From Aquisalinus flavus (GTDB lineage Bacteria > Pseudomonadota > Alphaproteobacteria > Caulobacterales > Parvularculaceae): DNA of 64,000 nucleotides. Numbering within the stretch: position 1 is the stretch's first letter; each line of letters starts with the position of its first letter. Shown piece by piece: positions 35,767 to 45,931 of this stretch. Below the pieces are notes generated by a model that was not told the origin of the DNA, made no database searches, and saw nothing but the letters and a program-made list of their open reading frames with translations. Location: contig NZ_CP042288.1 of assembly GCF_022559625.1 (NCBI RefSeq), positions 2,428,155 through 2,492,154 on the forward strand, read 5' to 3'. The position numbers and the translations under genes were made by a program.

Positions 35767-35791
35767 AAAATCAATCCTGTGAATTGATTTT
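35767..35791 (+). terminator. Hairpin after tRNA-Ala, possible terminator
   Basis: Stem AAAATCAAT/ATTGATTTT with a 7-base loop, about 26 bp after the tRNA. It is AU-rich and ends in TTTT; a plausible but weak terminator. Confidence 0.45.
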
Positions 35792-35904
35792 AAGCGTAGA
35801 ATGCCCCGGCAGGGGCCACACCGATCAATCACCCCTATCCATCTTGTCGCACCCCTGATCGATCCGGCTTGTGCAGGATCATCCGCGCTGCTATCGGCCG
35901 GTTC

Positions 35905-36291
35905 ATGAGGAATTTCAGGATCTGGCTGTTGCGCATGATGCTGCTGGCCTTCGCCTTTCAGGCGGGGTTTGGCGGCGCGGCCATGGCGCGCCTTGCCGAG
36001 ACCAGCTATTCGATCTGCTCTCCGGCCGGCACCGGCATGACCGCCGATGCCAGGGCCGCAGCACGCGAGTTCGCAGCGCTGACCAGCCGCAAGGATGTTC
36101 CCCGCAACGGCGCCCATGACGACCAGTGCTTCCTCTGCCACCTCGCGGCCACGCCGGTAACGCCGGTCGAGACGGTGGTGATTGCCGCCCCGCCGCTCAC
36201 GCGGGAGGCGCTCCGCCCGCTGGACAATGGCGCGATTGCCGCCCAGCCCCAGGGGCCGCCGCTTGGCGGCAGGGCCCCGCCCGCGGCCTGA
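35905..36291 (+). CDS. Small exported protein with CxxCH motif (DUF2946-like)
   Basis: A 128-residue protein with an N-terminal hydrophobic signal or anchor (MRNFRIWLLRMMLLAFAFQAGFGGAAMA) and a periplasmic part carrying DDQCFLCHLAA, a CxxCH at 75-79. A Pro/Ala-rich tail follows. Small DUF2946-type proteins with a C-x2-C-x-H-like motif commonly precede copper-linked TonB receptors; the CxxCH could bind metal or, as the spacing allows, heme c. It is 83 bp upstream of the TonB receptor and probably in one operon with it. Confidence 0.65.
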   Translation: MRNFRIWLLRMMLLAFAFQAGFGGAAMARLAETSYSICSPAGTGMTADARAAAREFAALTSRKDVPRNGAHDDQCFLCHLAATPVTPVETVVIAAPPLTREALRPLDNGAIAAQPQGPPLGGRAPPAA

Positions 36292-36374
36292 TGATTTCTC
36301 CGTAGCCCCGGCCACCGGGCGATAATGCCGCCTGCGCCGGCATCCGATTTCATCAGACACAAGAGTTTTTTCCC

Positions 36375-38429
36375 ATGACCAGATTTCTGCTGGCGGGCGC
36401 GAGTGCCCTGCCGTTCTTCATCCTGCCTGTCCTGTCCCCTGCAGCGAGCGCCGATTCATCCCAATCCGACGAGACGATCGTCATTACCGGCGAGCGGCGC
36501 GACGCCCTGGCCGAGGCGCTGGCCGAAAAGGCGCGCCGGCCGGGCAATGTCGATGTCGTGCCTGCCGAGGAATTCCGCGATCGCTACGCCACGACCTTTC
36601 GCGATGCGCTGGCGCTGACCCCCGGCGTCATCATGCAACCAAGCGCCGGGGAGGATGGCCGCCTGTCGATCCGCGGCTCCGGCCTTGCCCAGAACGTGCA
36701 TCTGCGCGGCGTCGAGGTGCTGCTCGGCGGCGTGCCGATGAATGCCGCCGACGGCTTTGGCGACCTGCAGGAAGTCGATCTGCTGGTTGCCTCCCATATC
36801 GATGTGCTGAAAGGCGGCAACGCCTTTCGCGTTGGCGCGGCAACTCTGGGCGGCGCGATCTCGGTCGAAACGCTGACGGCGAAGAGCGTTGCCACGCCCC
36901 ACGCGCTCCGCGCCGAAGCCGGCTCGTTCGGCACATCGCGGCTTCACGCCGTTGCCTCGCGCGATTTCGGGCGCTTCGACATGCTGGTCGCCGGCACTTG
37001 GCAGCGCCAGGACGGCTTCCGCGACCATTCCCAGCAGAACAATGAGCGGGGCTATGTCAATATCGGCTATGAATGGTCGGACCGGGCAGAGACCCGCTTT
37101 GGCCTGTTCTATAATGATGTCGACCAGGAACTGGCCGGCTCCGTCAGCCTCGATACGGCGCTCGGCGATCCGGCCGCAGGCAATTCCGGCGCGATCAGCC
37201 AGGACTGGCAGCGCGACATCGATTCCCTGCGCGCCTATACCACGACGACGATCAAGCTCGACGGCGGCACGCTGACCTTCGGCGGCACGGCGGCGCGGCG
37301 GGATCTGTATCATCCGGTGCCGGTCTTTCTCATTCAGGAGGCGGAGGATTATTCCGGCTTCCTGCGCTATGATGGCGGCGGGACCGTTGCCGGGCGGGCT
37401 GCGGCATGGTCGATCGGCATGCGGCTGCGGGAGACAGAGACGGATGCAGATGTCTATCTCAATTTCGCCGGCGCCATCGGGCCGCAGATCACGGACTCCG
37501 TGCAGGAATCGGGATCGGCTGAACTCTATGGCGAGGGGCGCCTCGAAATCGCGCCGGGCCTGTGGGCGATTGTCGGGGCAAACTGGCTCGAGACCAGCCG
37601 CGATTTCGAGAACCTCGCAGATGCCAGCCGGAATGCGCAGACATCCTTCTCCCATCTCAGCCCGAAGCTCGGCCTTCTCTATGAGGCAAGCGCGACAATC
37701 CAGGTCTTCGCCAATGCCTCGGCCTCCCATGAGCCGCCGACCTTCCTCGACCTTACGCAGGGCGGCGTTGCCGGCTTCCAGCCGATCGAGGCGCAGGATG
37801 CCGTGTCCTACGAGGCCGGCGCACGCGGCACTGTCGGTGACGTCAGTTTCGAGGCGGCGGTATACCGCCAGGAGATCGATGGCGAATTCGTCGCCTTCAC
37901 GACGACGCCGGGCATCCCCGCGGCAATCTTCAACGCAGACGAGACGATCCATCAGGGGGCGGAGATTTTCGCTTCTTGGCAGGCGCTGAGGACTGCAGGC
38001 GGGCTTTCCGTGACCCCGCAACTGTCCTGGGGCTGGAACGATTTCGCCTTCGACGGGGACGCCATCTATGGCGACAATCGCCTTGCCGGCATGCCGGAAC
38101 ATTTCGGTAGGCTGCAGGTGGTGGTTGCCGGTGACAGGTTCCGCATTGCGCCGAGCGTCACGGTTCAGGCCGGGGACAATTTCCTCGACTATGCCAATAC
38201 GGTCGATGTGCCCGGCTATGAGCTCTATGGCGTCGAAGCGTCATGGGACCTTTCGCCCGGTATGTCGCTGTTCGTCGAGGGCCGTAACCTGACCGACGAA
38301 GCCTATGCGGTGAATTATTCCACGCTTGCCGATGCCCGCGATCCGTCAGCGTCGCTCAACGTGTTCGTGCCGGGCGAGGGCCGCGCCATCTATGGCGGCA
38401 TCAGGCTTGGTTTCGGCGGCAGCCGGTAG
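36375..38429 (+). CDS. TonB-dependent outer-membrane receptor
   Basis: A 684-residue receptor with signal peptide (to about residue 26), a TonB box-like DETIVITGERR, a plug domain (about 45-165: PGVIMQPSAGEDGRLSIRGSGL..., VDLLVASHIDVLKGGNAF, LGGAISVET) and a 22-strand-type barrel. The barrel ends with the C-terminal FVEGRNLTDEAYAVNYS and a final aromatic-containing strand. It is followed by a PepSY protein and preceded by a small CxxCH protein, suggesting transport of a metal complex (iron siderophore, or copper). The substrate is not predictable. Confidence 0.9.
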   Translation: MTRFLLAGASALPFFILPVLSPAASADSSQSDETIVITGERRDALAEALAEKARRPGNVDVVPAEEFRDRYATTFRDALALTPGVIMQPSAGEDGRLSIRGSGLAQNVHLRGVEVLLGGVPMNAADGFGDLQEVDLLVASHIDVLKGGNAFRVGAATLGGAISVETLTAKSVATPHALRAEAGSFGTSRLHAVASRDFGRFDMLVAGTWQRQDGFRDHSQQNNERGYVNIGYEWSDRAETRFGLFYNDVDQELAGSVSLDTALGDPAAGNSGAISQDWQRDIDSLRAYTTTTIKLDGGTLTFGGTAARRDLYHPVPVFLIQEAEDYSGFLRYDGGGTVAGRAAAWSIGMRLRETETDADVYLNFAGAIGPQITDSVQESGSAELYGEGRLEIAPGLWAIVGANWLETSRDFENLADASRNAQTSFSHLSPKLGLLYEASATIQVFANASASHEPPTFLDLTQGGVAGFQPIEAQDAVSYEAGARGTVGDVSFEAAVYRQEIDGEFVAFTTTPGIPAAIFNADETIHQGAEIFASWQALRTAGGLSVTPQLSWGWNDFAFDGDAIYGDNRLAGMPEHFGRLQVVVAGDRFRIAPSVTVQAGDNFLDYANTVDVPGYELYGVEASWDLSPGMSLFVEGRNLTDEAYAVNYSTLADARDPSASLNVFVPGEGRAIYGGIRLGFGGSR

Positions 38430-38483
38430 CATCATAGGCCGGCTGTCCCGAACGGGCAGCCGGCGCATCGAGAGGTCATCGAC

Positions 38484-39863
38484 ATGTCCATCACCACACC
38501 AAGACCCACGCGCCGCTATCACGCCGCCGTCTGGCGCTGGCATTTCTATGCCGGTCTCGTCGTCATGCCATTTTTCGTCATGGCTGCCCTGACCGGCATG
38601 GTCATGGTCCTTAAAACACCGTTCACGGAGCTGGTGCATGGCGCCCGGCTGAATGTCGAAATCGGTGCCGAGATGCTGCCGCCGTCGCAACAGGTGGCCG
38701 TCGCAATGGAATATTGGGCCGAAGCCGAGCTGAGGGCCTATCTTCCGCCATCGGCGCCGGACCGGGCGGCGATCATCCATGTCGCGCCCGGGCATGCAGC
38801 CATGGCGTCGGGCGAGCATTCGTCCCATGATGGCGGCAACAGCCTTGCCTATGCCGTCCATGTCAATCCGTATACGGGCGCCATCACCGGCTATGGACCG
38901 CTCGGCATGTCGCCGGCCGACTTCGCCGAGAGCCTGCACGGCACGCTGCTGATGGGCGATGTCGGCGATGTGATCCTCGAGGCGGTGGCCGGGTTCGGCA
39001 TCCTGATGATCGCGACCGGGCTCTATCTCTACTGGCCGGCGGGCAGGCGCCCGCTCGGGAAAGGCGGGCGATCCCTGTGGCGGCGGATCCACGGGCTGAC
39101 CGGCCTTGGCGTGTCCGTCGTGCTTGTGTTTTTCCTCGTGTCAGGCCTCGCCTGGACGCCGATCTGGGGCGGCAAGGTGACGCAAGCCTGGCAGGGCTTT
39201 CCGGCTGAGCGCTTCAGCGCCCCGGTCGGCGAGGCCCGTCACGAGGCGCTCAATGCGCCCGGTGCCCGCATCGTCTCCTGGGCGCTGGAAAAGACGCCCT
39301 TGCCGGTGTCTGCCCATGATGGCGACGAGCCGTTGGTCGGCCTCGACGCGGTCGTTGCCTTTGCGCGCGATGAGGGCTTCACCAGGTTTCGGGTCCTCCC
39401 GCCGCGCGGGCCGGGCGGCACCTGGACCATTTCAGCGACGACCATGGCGGGCGATATCACCGATCCGGAAATGGACAGGACGATGCATATCGACCCGGCG
39501 ACAGGCATAGTGATCGCCGATGCGCCGTTCGCGGATTATTCGCCCATGGGCAAGGCGATGGCCGCGGGCATCTCCATCCATATGGGTAATGCCGGCGCCC
39601 TCAACCTGATCCTGAACCTGCTGTTCTGTATCGCGATCTTGGTCATGGCCGTGTCCGGCTTCATCATGTGGTGGGTCCGCCGCCCGCTAGGCGCGCGCAG
39701 GATTGCCGCGCCAATGGCCGATAGCCGCAGCCGCTGGACAGTTGCAGGGATATTGCTGATAGCCGCCCTGCTGTTCCCGGTCACCGCTGCGGTGATGGCA
39801 GTCATCTATACGGGCGAAGCCATCGCGGCGCTGGCGGCGCGCAAAGGCAGGCCCGCGCGGTGA
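38484..39863 (+). CDS. PepSY-associated membrane protein (siderophore-reductase-like)
   Basis: A 459-residue inner-membrane protein with four spans: WRWHFYAGLVVMPFFVMAALTGMVMVL at the N-terminus (PepSY_TM signature), a large periplasmic loop holding a PepSY-like stretch, a span at about 170-187, then GRSLWRRIHGLTGLGVSVVLVFFLVSGLAW, and a C-terminal ISIHMGNAGALNLILNLLFCIAILVMAVSGFIMWW. Conserved membrane histidines could bind heme. Members next to TonB receptors (FoxB/PiuB types) reduce ferric siderophores, so iron release in the periplasm is the likely job here. It follows the receptor after 54 bp. Confidence 0.85.
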   Translation: MSITTPRPTRRYHAAVWRWHFYAGLVVMPFFVMAALTGMVMVLKTPFTELVHGARLNVEIGAEMLPPSQQVAVAMEYWAEAELRAYLPPSAPDRAAIIHVAPGHAAMASGEHSSHDGGNSLAYAVHVNPYTGAITGYGPLGMSPADFAESLHGTLLMGDVGDVILEAVAGFGILMIATGLYLYWPAGRRPLGKGGRSLWRRIHGLTGLGVSVVLVFFLVSGLAWTPIWGGKVTQAWQGFPAERFSAPVGEARHEALNAPGARIVSWALEKTPLPVSAHDGDEPLVGLDAVVAFARDEGFTRFRVLPPRGPGGTWTISATTMAGDITDPEMDRTMHIDPATGIVIADAPFADYSPMGKAMAAGISIHMGNAGALNLILNLLFCIAILVMAVSGFIMWWVRRPLGARRIAAPMADSRSRWTVAGILLIAALLFPVTAAVMAVIYTGEAIAALAARKGRPAR

Positions 39864-39889
39864 CCCCGCCCGCCCGTGCGACGCCATCG

Positions 39890-41125
39890 TCAACCGCTGC
39901 CGGATCGCTCGAGTTTTCGCATCACATAGCTGGCGGTGAAGCCGTGCCCGAGGACCGAGACCAGCACGACAAAGGAGACGAGGGACCAGAGTTGTTCGTC
40001 ATAGGCAAAATCCACCTCCGTGAGGGCGAAGGCGAGATAGAAGAAGGAGCCAATGCCGCGGATGCCGAAAAAACCGATCGCGAGCTTCTCCTGCCACGGC
40101 ATCTTCGTGCCTGCCATCGAGGTGTAACCGGCGAGCGGCCGGATCAGGAGCAGGAACACCAGGCCGGCCGCCGCCGCGGGCCAGGTGAGACTGCCGAGGA
40201 TGCCATCGACAAGACTGCCGCCGAACAGGACCAGCATGACCGCCAGCAGGATGTGCTCTATCTGTCCGATGAACTCATGCAGCTTCTCGTGATACTCATG
40301 CTCCATCTCCTTGTTGCGCATGGTGATGGCGGTGACGAAGACGGCGATGAAGCCATAACCATGCAGAAGTTCGGTGACGCCATAGACAAGCAGCGTCGCC
40401 GACAGGGCCACCAGGCCCTGCTGCACATGCATGAGGTTGTGCCTGTCCGGCAGATGGAAGAACAGATAGCTGACGAGCCTGCCGACGAGATATCCGCACA
40501 CAATGCCCGCCGCTATCTTGTAGACGACGCTGTAGGCGGCCCATTCCAGCAGAGAGAAATCTTCCCCTGCGGTCGACAGCGCCAGTCCGATGGCAAGCCA
40601 CACAAAGGGGAAGGCGAGGCCGTCATTCATGCCGGCCTCCCCCGTCAGCGCAAACTTCACCTGTCGCGTGTCCTCGCTGTTGGGCGGGCCGACCTGTACG
40701 TCACCGGCCAGCACCGGATCTGTTGGCGCCAGAACGGCGCCAAGCAGGACGGCGCTCGCCAGTCCCCACCCCAGCCCCCAGTATCCGAGCGCGGTCAACG
40801 CCGCGATACACAAGATCATCGTGATCGACGCCAACCGGAACGGCGCCCCCCAGAGTTTCAGCCTGAAAGGGACATCGATGCGCAGCCCGGTGCCCATGAT
40901 GGCAACGATCACCATCAGCTCGGTCAGGTGCATGGTCAGGGTCTGGCTGCGATAGGGAGACGCCCAGGGGAGTTCATCGACAAAAATGTAGAGGACAATG
41001 CCGAGGAGCAGGTAAACGATCGGATAGGAAATGTTGATCAGGTTGGTGACGTGCTTGACCCAGGAAATCGACAGGGCAACGAAGCCGACAAGCGCGACAC
41101 AGATGATATATGGATCCATCTTCAT
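39890..41125 (-). CDS. Na+(K+)/H+ antiporter, CPA1/NhaP type
   Basis: A 411-residue, about twelve-span exchanger of the CPA1 family. Signatures are GAVLAPTDPVLAGDVQVG (the TDP motif), GEAGMNDGLAFPFVWLAIG (the ND motif that carries the ion) and a late LAIGFFGIRGIGSFFYLAFAL. It controls internal pH and sodium or potassium. Start ATG 41125, with a second Met at residue 3. It converges on the PepSY gene with a 26-bp gap and is downstream of the winged-helix gene on the same strand. Confidence 0.88.
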   Translation of the reverse strand: MKMDPYIICVALVGFVALSISWVKHVTNLINISYPIVYLLLGIVLYIFVDELPWASPYRSQTLTMHLTELMVIVAIMGTGLRIDVPFRLKLWGAPFRLASITMILCIAALTALGYWGLGWGLASAVLLGAVLAPTDPVLAGDVQVGPPNSEDTRQVKFALTGEAGMNDGLAFPFVWLAIGLALSTAGEDFSLLEWAAYSVVYKIAAGIVCGYLVGRLVSYLFFHLPDRHNLMHVQQGLVALSATLLVYGVTELLHGYGFIAVFVTAITMRNKEMEHEYHEKLHEFIGQIEHILLAVMLVLFGGSLVDGILGSLTWPAAAAGLVFLLLIRPLAGYTSMAGTKMPWQEKLAIGFFGIRGIGSFFYLAFALTEVDFAYDEQLWSLVSFVVLVSVLGHGFTASYVMRKLERSGSG

Positions 41126-41183
41126 GGATGTAGCCGGAATTTGCCGATTGTCATCTCGAACGAGGCAGGATCGGCATTACAGG

Positions 41184-41495
41184 TCACATTCCCCTGCCGA
41201 CCAGGCTTTCCAGCGCCTTGAGATAATCGGCAAAGGCCTTGCGGCCGTCCTTGGTCAGGCGCACCTGGGTGCGCGATTTCCGGCCGAGAAATGATTTTTC
41301 GATCGTGACATAGCCGGCATCCTCGAGCTTGCGCAGCTGGACCGAGAGATTGCCCTGGGTTACCTCGAGCACGGCCTTGAGTTCGGTGAAGTCGGCGACC
41401 TCAGCATCGGCAAGATAGGTCATCACCCCAAGGCGCAGCCGGGAATGGATAAGGTCGTCGATCTTGGCGATATCAAATCTGCTCACGCTCGGCAT
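41184..41495 (-). CDS. Winged-helix transcriptional regulator (MarR/ArsR-like)
   Basis: A 103-residue single-domain DNA-binding protein: RLRLGVMTYLADAEVADFTELKAVLEVTQGNLSVQLRKLEDAGYVTIEKSFLGRKSRTQVRLTKDGRKAF, a full winged helix of the HTH_34 type found widely in bacteria. It has no sensory domain. Its ATG directly abuts the TAA of the membrane protein gene upstream, so the two are co-translated. A plausible pair is a regulator controlled by its membrane partner. Confidence 0.88.
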   Translation of the reverse strand: MPSVSRFDIAKIDDLIHSRLRLGVMTYLADAEVADFTELKAVLEVTQGNLSVQLRKLEDAGYVTIEKSFLGRKSRTQVRLTKDGRKAFADYLKALESLVGRGM

Positions 41496-42122
41496 TTAAT
41501 CCTGTTTTTTTGAAAGGCGCATCATAACAATGCCGGGCACGGTCATGAAAAAGAACAGCGCGAGGCCCGCCACCAGAAGATAGGTCAGCGAGCCGATCAG
41601 CAAGCCGAGCGCAATGGCCGACGCCATCCAGCCAAGCGCCACGCCGAGCAGCCAAACCCGGCGGCGCAACTGGAAAGCCGTCAGCCAGGCCGCGCCCTGC
41701 AGGGCAAAGACAATCGCGGGATGGAACAGCCAGATGGTAAAGTCATTGCGGGCGATGGCTGCAGGCGCGAAGATCAGGATCAGCGCCAGATTGGTGACGC
41801 CGGCGGCCTGGAACGCCGCAGTGATCGCCCGGGACGTCGCATTGCCTGTATTGCCGATGCCATACCGCATGCCCTGCCAGATGCAGTAAACGATGAAAAT
41901 GACGGTGGGCAGGATGTGCAGCACCAGCCAGGCGGGCCCGGGCATGTTCAGCGCAAAGATGATCAACAGCCAGTTGGCAATGCACTGGAAGGCATACAGA
42001 CTGCCGCCGACGACAAAGGCATGACCGGTCAGATATTGCGTCTTGTTACCGCCGCCATCCACGAGGGCCCGAAGAAACTCCAGATCCGGTTCGAGCGTGC
42101 CTTTGCCGTCGATCATGTTCAT
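41496..42122 (-). CDS. Multispanning membrane protein paired with the winged-helix regulator
   Basis: A 208-residue protein with about six membrane segments and a short cytoplasmic N-terminus. I recognise no enzymatic motif. It overlaps the upstream acyltransferase gene by four bases (ATGA) and abuts the regulator gene downstream. The membrane-protein plus small winged-helix arrangement recurs in proteobacteria, where the membrane protein may sense a signal and sequester the regulator; this is inference here. Confidence 0.75.
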   Translation of the reverse strand: MNMIDGKGTLEPDLEFLRALVDGGGNKTQYLTGHAFVVGGSLYAFQCIANWLLIIFALNMPGPAWLVLHILPTVIFIVYCIWQGMRYGIGNTGNATSRAITAAFQAAGVTNLALILIFAPAAIARNDFTIWLFHPAIVFALQGAAWLTAFQLRRRVWLLGVALGWMASAIALGLLIGSLTYLLVAGLALFFFMTVPGIVMMRLSKKQD

Positions 42123-43357
42123 GCTCCCGCTTCTTCCGCCTGATGCGGGAGATCTTGCTGCTTGCGTTTATTCTGGCGCTGTTTCCGCTTGCCGTTCAAC
42201 AGCCAGCCGATGACGCTGTAGCGCACGAGCAGATGATAGGTCCCGAGCAGGATCGCCATGGCGACCGCCAGCACGATAGCGAATTTCACCACCGCTGGCA
42301 GGGCGATATCGCTGACCGCGACCTGCAATGCCATGACCAGAGGCAGGTGCATGAGATAGACCCAGTAGGAAGAGTCGGCGAGATAGCGGATCGCCGGGCT
42401 GTGCCGGTCGAGCACGGCGAGCGCCGCGCCGGTCAGGCCGAATATCCAGAACCACATGGCCAGCGCATACGTCCCTGCATAGGCGAGCGACAGCATGCTT
42501 TGCGGGGCCGGCATCGAGTCCGGCAGGCCGCGCGAAAGGACGAGGCACCCGAAGGTCAGGGCCGCGGCGAGGCCGAGATTGATCCCCCAGCGCCCGCGCC
42601 AGATCGCGAACAGGTCGATGCGGCGGTTCATCAACCAGCCGAAAAGGAAGGCAATGCCATAGGCGGTCGCCGCCTGCAGGTTAGGGATCAGGGAATTGTC
42701 CGGAGTCGGAACGCCGCCGAGCACGTACCAGCTCTTGTTTGCCCACAGGGCAAGCGCGACCGGGACGGCCAGCAGGATGGGAGCCAGGTGGCTTCGGGTC
42801 AGGAAGGAGATCATGCTGTCGCCGTTGCCACGCAGCCGGCCGCTCCGGTCAACCAGGGCAATCGGTGCCCTGAGGATCGCAATGCCGGTATAGAACCACA
42901 AAAGGACATACAGGAACCACAGATGCGTCAGCGGAAAGGGCAGCGGCACGTCGGCCTGCGGCGGCGCCTGGGTGAATTCCGGCGGGATCGGCCAGCCATG
43001 CGCCTTGGCGAGCGCCCACGTCGCCGCGACGATGATCAGGACCATCGAGATTGGCCAGAAAATCAGCAGCGGCAGCGCGATGCGCTTGCCCCGGCTGAGC
43101 GCGAACCGCCCGGCCCCCAGTCGGTGATAGACCATCCTGCCGAAGAAGCCGGCCAGAAAGAAGAAGGTCGCCATGCGGAAGATGTGGATGACATAGAATG
43201 TCAGGAACAGACCGAGGCTGCGGGACTCATCGGCGACGATCCAGACCTGGTCACCGGGCCAGAATGACATGGTGGCGTGCAGCACCACGCCCAGCAACAG
43301 GGCAAAGCCCCTGACAGCATCGAGCGCATGCAGCCGCTCAGTCGACATACCGGACAT
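42119..43357 (-). CDS. Membrane acyltransferase, OpgC/MdoC-like
   Basis: A 412-residue acyltransferase-3 family protein with about ten spans. It shows [28 protein letters not shown] (conserved Arg and His at the first spans), [26 protein letters not shown] and a C-terminal [21 protein letters not shown]. Relatives succinylate osmoregulated glucans (OpgC). It is first gene of a three-gene operon with a membrane protein and a regulator. A second acyltransferase of the same broad family lies at 7425-8588. Confidence 0.82.
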   Translation of the reverse strand: MSGMSTERLHALDAVRGFALLLGVVLHATMSFWPGDQVWIVADESRSLGLFLTFYVIHIFRMATFFFLAGFFGRMVYHRLGAGRFALSRGKRIALPLLIFWPISMVLIIVAATWALAKAHGWPIPPEFTQAPPQADVPLPFPLTHLWFLYVLLWFYTGIAILRAPIALVDRSGRLRGNGDSMISFLTRSHLAPILLAVPVALALWANKSWYVLGGVPTPDNSLIPNLQAATAYGIAFLFGWLMNRRIDLFAIWRGRWGINLGLAAALTFGCLVLSRGLPDSMPAPQSMLSLAYAGTYALAMWFWIFGLTGAALAVLDRHSPAIRYLADSSYWVYLMHLPLVMALQVAVSDIALPAVVKFAIVLAVAMAILLGTYHLLVRYSVIGWLLNGKRKQRQNKRKQQDLPHQAEEAGA

Positions 43358-43412
43358 GACATCCCCCTTTTTCCATTACGGATTATTCCGCCATACCCAC
43401 GGAAGCATAATC

Positions 43413-43440
43413 GGTTTATTTTGTAAACTGGTTTATTTTG
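43413..43440. promoter_or_regulatory. Direct repeat GGTTTATTTTG, candidate operator
   Basis: Two copies of GGTTTATTTTG spaced 17 bp apart (43413-43423, 43430-43440), with TAAAC-N2-GTTTA symmetry between them, in the 154-bp divergent gap between the acyltransferase operon and the hybrid kinase gene. They are candidate sites for the winged-helix protein of that operon. Confidence 0.45.
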
Positions 43441-43511
43441 AGCCTCCTTTTATCCTTAACCCGATTTTTAACATGTTGGCTCAAACTCCATCGGTGAGGG
43501 GAGCATTTGCG

Positions 43512-45920
43512 ATGTTTATGGGGCGGTGGCTGTTGCTGGCCGGAAAAGCGATGCTGAAGTTTATAACTGGCCTGCCGGGCCAGCTCTGTCTTCTGGTGAT
43601 CGGGCTGATGTCGGCCCTGACTTTCATGCTCGCAGGCTATGGCGCCTATGTCGATTCCAAGGCCGAGGCACAGCGAATCTACGACGTCGCCGTCGAAGAC
43701 GCCGACTTCCTTGCGCGGAACATTGAATCGCTCTTGCGCACGTCCAACCTGAACACAATCGACCAGGCGCTGACGACCGTCCGTACCCGCCGTACGATTC
43801 ACGATGTCTACGTGCTTGATGCCGGCCTGAACTATCAGATCGACGGCAGTGGCAAACAAGCCGCCACCTATCGTTTTTCAGGGGAGCCGACCGACGAGGA
43901 GCAGGCGATCTTCAAGGGTGCCAACCGCACGATCCGTGAAGAAGGCGCCCTGCTGACGGTCTACGAACCCCTGTTGTGGAACGACCAGACCCTTGGCGTC
44001 CTGTCGTTGAGTATCCGTCGCGACAGCCTGATGACGCTTGCCAGCGAAAACCTGTGGAAGAACGTCATCGGCGGGATGCCCATGATGATGATCGCTTTCG
44101 CACTCGTCCTCCTGATCGCTCACCAGATTACGCGGCCGGTGCGCGATCTCGCCCGCGCCGCCGAGAAGATCTCCCAGGGCGACCGGAGCATCGACATTCC
44201 GGTACGCGGCACCCACGAAACCCGCCACCTCGGCAACACGATGCGCCAGATGGTCGCCGACCTGACGCGCAGCGCGGCCCGCGCAAGGAAGCTCGCCGCC
44301 GAGGCAAGCGAGGCTGCCCAGAAGGCAAATGCCGCCTCGACCGCCAAATCCAACTTCCTCGCCAATATGAGCCATGAAATCCGCACACCCATGAATGGCG
44401 TGATCGGTATCTCGGAAATCCTGCTGAAGACGGAGCTCGATCCCAAGCAGCGCGAACTGTCGGAGATCATCCTGTCGTCCGGCACCAGTCTCGTGACGAT
44501 CATCAACGACATTCTCGACTTTTCCAAGATCGAGGCCGGCAAGATGCGGCTGATGCCGGAACCGTTCAACTTGCGCACCTCGATCGAGGACGTCATGTCG
44601 TTGCTGTCGAGCCGTGCGCGGGAAAAGGATCTGGAACTTCTGGTCGACTTCGACCAGGAATTGCCGGAAGGCTATATCGGCGATGCGGGCCGCATCCGCC
44701 AGATCATCACCAATCTCGCCGGCAATGCGGTGAAATTCACCGAACGCGGCCATGTCATCGTCAAGGTCAGGGGTGTCGAGACCGATACCCACGCAACGCT
44801 TTGCATCGAGGTCGAAGATACTGGCATCGGGATCGACGACGAGAAGCTGGAAAGCATCTTCGACCAGTTCGAACAGGTCGACACGACCAGTACCCGCAAA
44901 TACCAGGGAACCGGCCTCGGCCTCGCCATCACCAAACACCTCGTCGGCCTGATGGGCGGCGTGATCAGCGTGACCAGCGACCCGGGCAGGGGCTCGACCT
45001 TCAGGGTACGGCTCACCCTGCCTGTCGACGAGACGGTCGCGGCAGGGCGGTATGCCGATGCACCCGCCGTTGACGGGCTTGAAGTCCTGATCATCGACGA
45101 CAATGTAAACAACCGGCGTATCCTGTCCGACCAGGTTCGGGACTGGGGGCTGGAGCCGACCATTGCGACATCTGCCGACGAGGCGTTGGGCATTCTGGCC
45201 GAAGGCCGCGATTTCGACCTCGTCATCACCGACTATCACATGCCGGACAAGGACGGCGTCATGCTGGCGCGTGAAATCAAGGCAGAACCATACTCCTATG
45301 GCGGGCCGGTGATCATGCTGTCATCGATCAACGAGCGGTCCGACGCCAGCAAGGAGAATGTCGACCTTTTCGATATCTGGCTGACCAAGCCTGTCCGTGC
45401 CTCGCGCCTGCTCGACTCTATTTCGACGGTGGTCTATAATCGCCAGATCGTCAGCCTGCGTCAGACTGCAAAGAAGATGGCAGAACCGGAGGTCGTCTCA
45501 CTTGAGCCGGCCGAAAAGATCGACATTCTCGTTGCCGAAGACAATGTCGTCAACCAGATGGTCATCAAGACCATGCTGGATGCCTTCAACGCCGATGTCC
45601 GCCTTGCCGAGAACGGGCAGCAGGCCGTCGCCATGTTCACAGAACAAAAGCCCGCCCTGATCGTCATGGATGTGTCGATGCCGGGCATGGATGGCCTTGA
45701 GGCGACACGGCGTATCAGGGCGAAAGAGCTGTCGGAGGGCATGCCGCGCACACCGATCATCGCCGCTACCGCCCACGTGCTGGAGGAGGATCGCCTGCGC
45801 TGTCTCGAAGCCGGCATGGATGACGTCATCACCAAGCCCGTGCAACAGAAGAAGCTGCATGAGACCCTCAGCGGATGGTTGACCCATTCAGGCCGTCAGC
45901 CACTGCGGCGCACCGCCTGA
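43512..45920 (+). CDS. Hybrid sensor histidine kinase with two receiver domains
   Basis: An 802-residue BarA/RpfC-type kinase. TM1 is about 24-44, a periplasmic sensor 45-187, TM2 about 188-206, HAMP about 207-255 and a coiled linker to 280. The HisKA domain has His288 ([13 protein letters not shown]), and HATPase runs about 395-505 ([25 protein letters not shown]). Receiver 1 spans about 523-640 with Asp574 ([11 protein letters not shown]), receiver 2 about 670-790 with Asp720 ([11 protein letters not shown]). There is no HPt domain, so a separate phosphotransfer protein is expected. The ATG at 43512 has GAGGGGAG upstream; longer in-frame extensions cross the divergent promoter and are rejected. 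Confidence 0.9.
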   Translation: MFMGRWLLLAGKAMLKFITGLPGQLCLLVIGLMSALTFMLAGYGAYVDSKAEAQRIYDVAVEDADFLARNIESLLRTSNLNTIDQALTTVRTRRTIHDVYVLDAGLNYQIDGSGKQAATYRFSGEPTDEEQAIFKGANRTIREEGALLTVYEPLLWNDQTLGVLSLSIRRDSLMTLASENLWKNVIGGMPMMMIAFALVLLIAHQITRPVRDLARAAEKISQGDRSIDIPVRGTHETRHLGNTMRQMVADLTRSAARARKLAAEASEAAQKANAASTAKSNFLANMSHEIRTPMNGVIGISEILLKTELDPKQRELSEIILSSGTSLVTIINDILDFSKIEAGKMRLMPEPFNLRTSIEDVMSLLSSRAREKDLELLVDFDQELPEGYIGDAGRIRQIITNLAGNAVKFTERGHVIVKVRGVETDTHATLCIEVEDTGIGIDDEKLESIFDQFEQVDTTSTRKYQGTGLGLAITKHLVGLMGGVISVTSDPGRGSTFRVRLTLPVDETVAAGRYADAPAVDGLEVLIIDDNVNNRRILSDQVRDWGLEPTIATSADEALGILAEGRDFDLVITDYHMPDKDGVMLAREIKAEPYSYGGPVIMLSSINERSDASKENVDLFDIWLTKPVRASRLLDSISTVVYNRQIVSLRQTAKKMAEPEVVSLEPAEKIDILVAEDNVVNQMVIKTMLDAFNADVRLAENGQQAVAMFTEQKPALIVMDVSMPGMDGLEATRRIRAKELSEGMPRTPIIAATAHVLEEDRLRCLEAGMDDVITKPVQQKKLHETLSGWLTHSGRQPLRRTA

Positions 45921-45931
45921 CACCGGGGCGC

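Noticed and set aside
43451..43467. CtrA box before the hybrid kinase gene
   Set aside because: The two TTAA words are separated by 8 rather than 7 bases.
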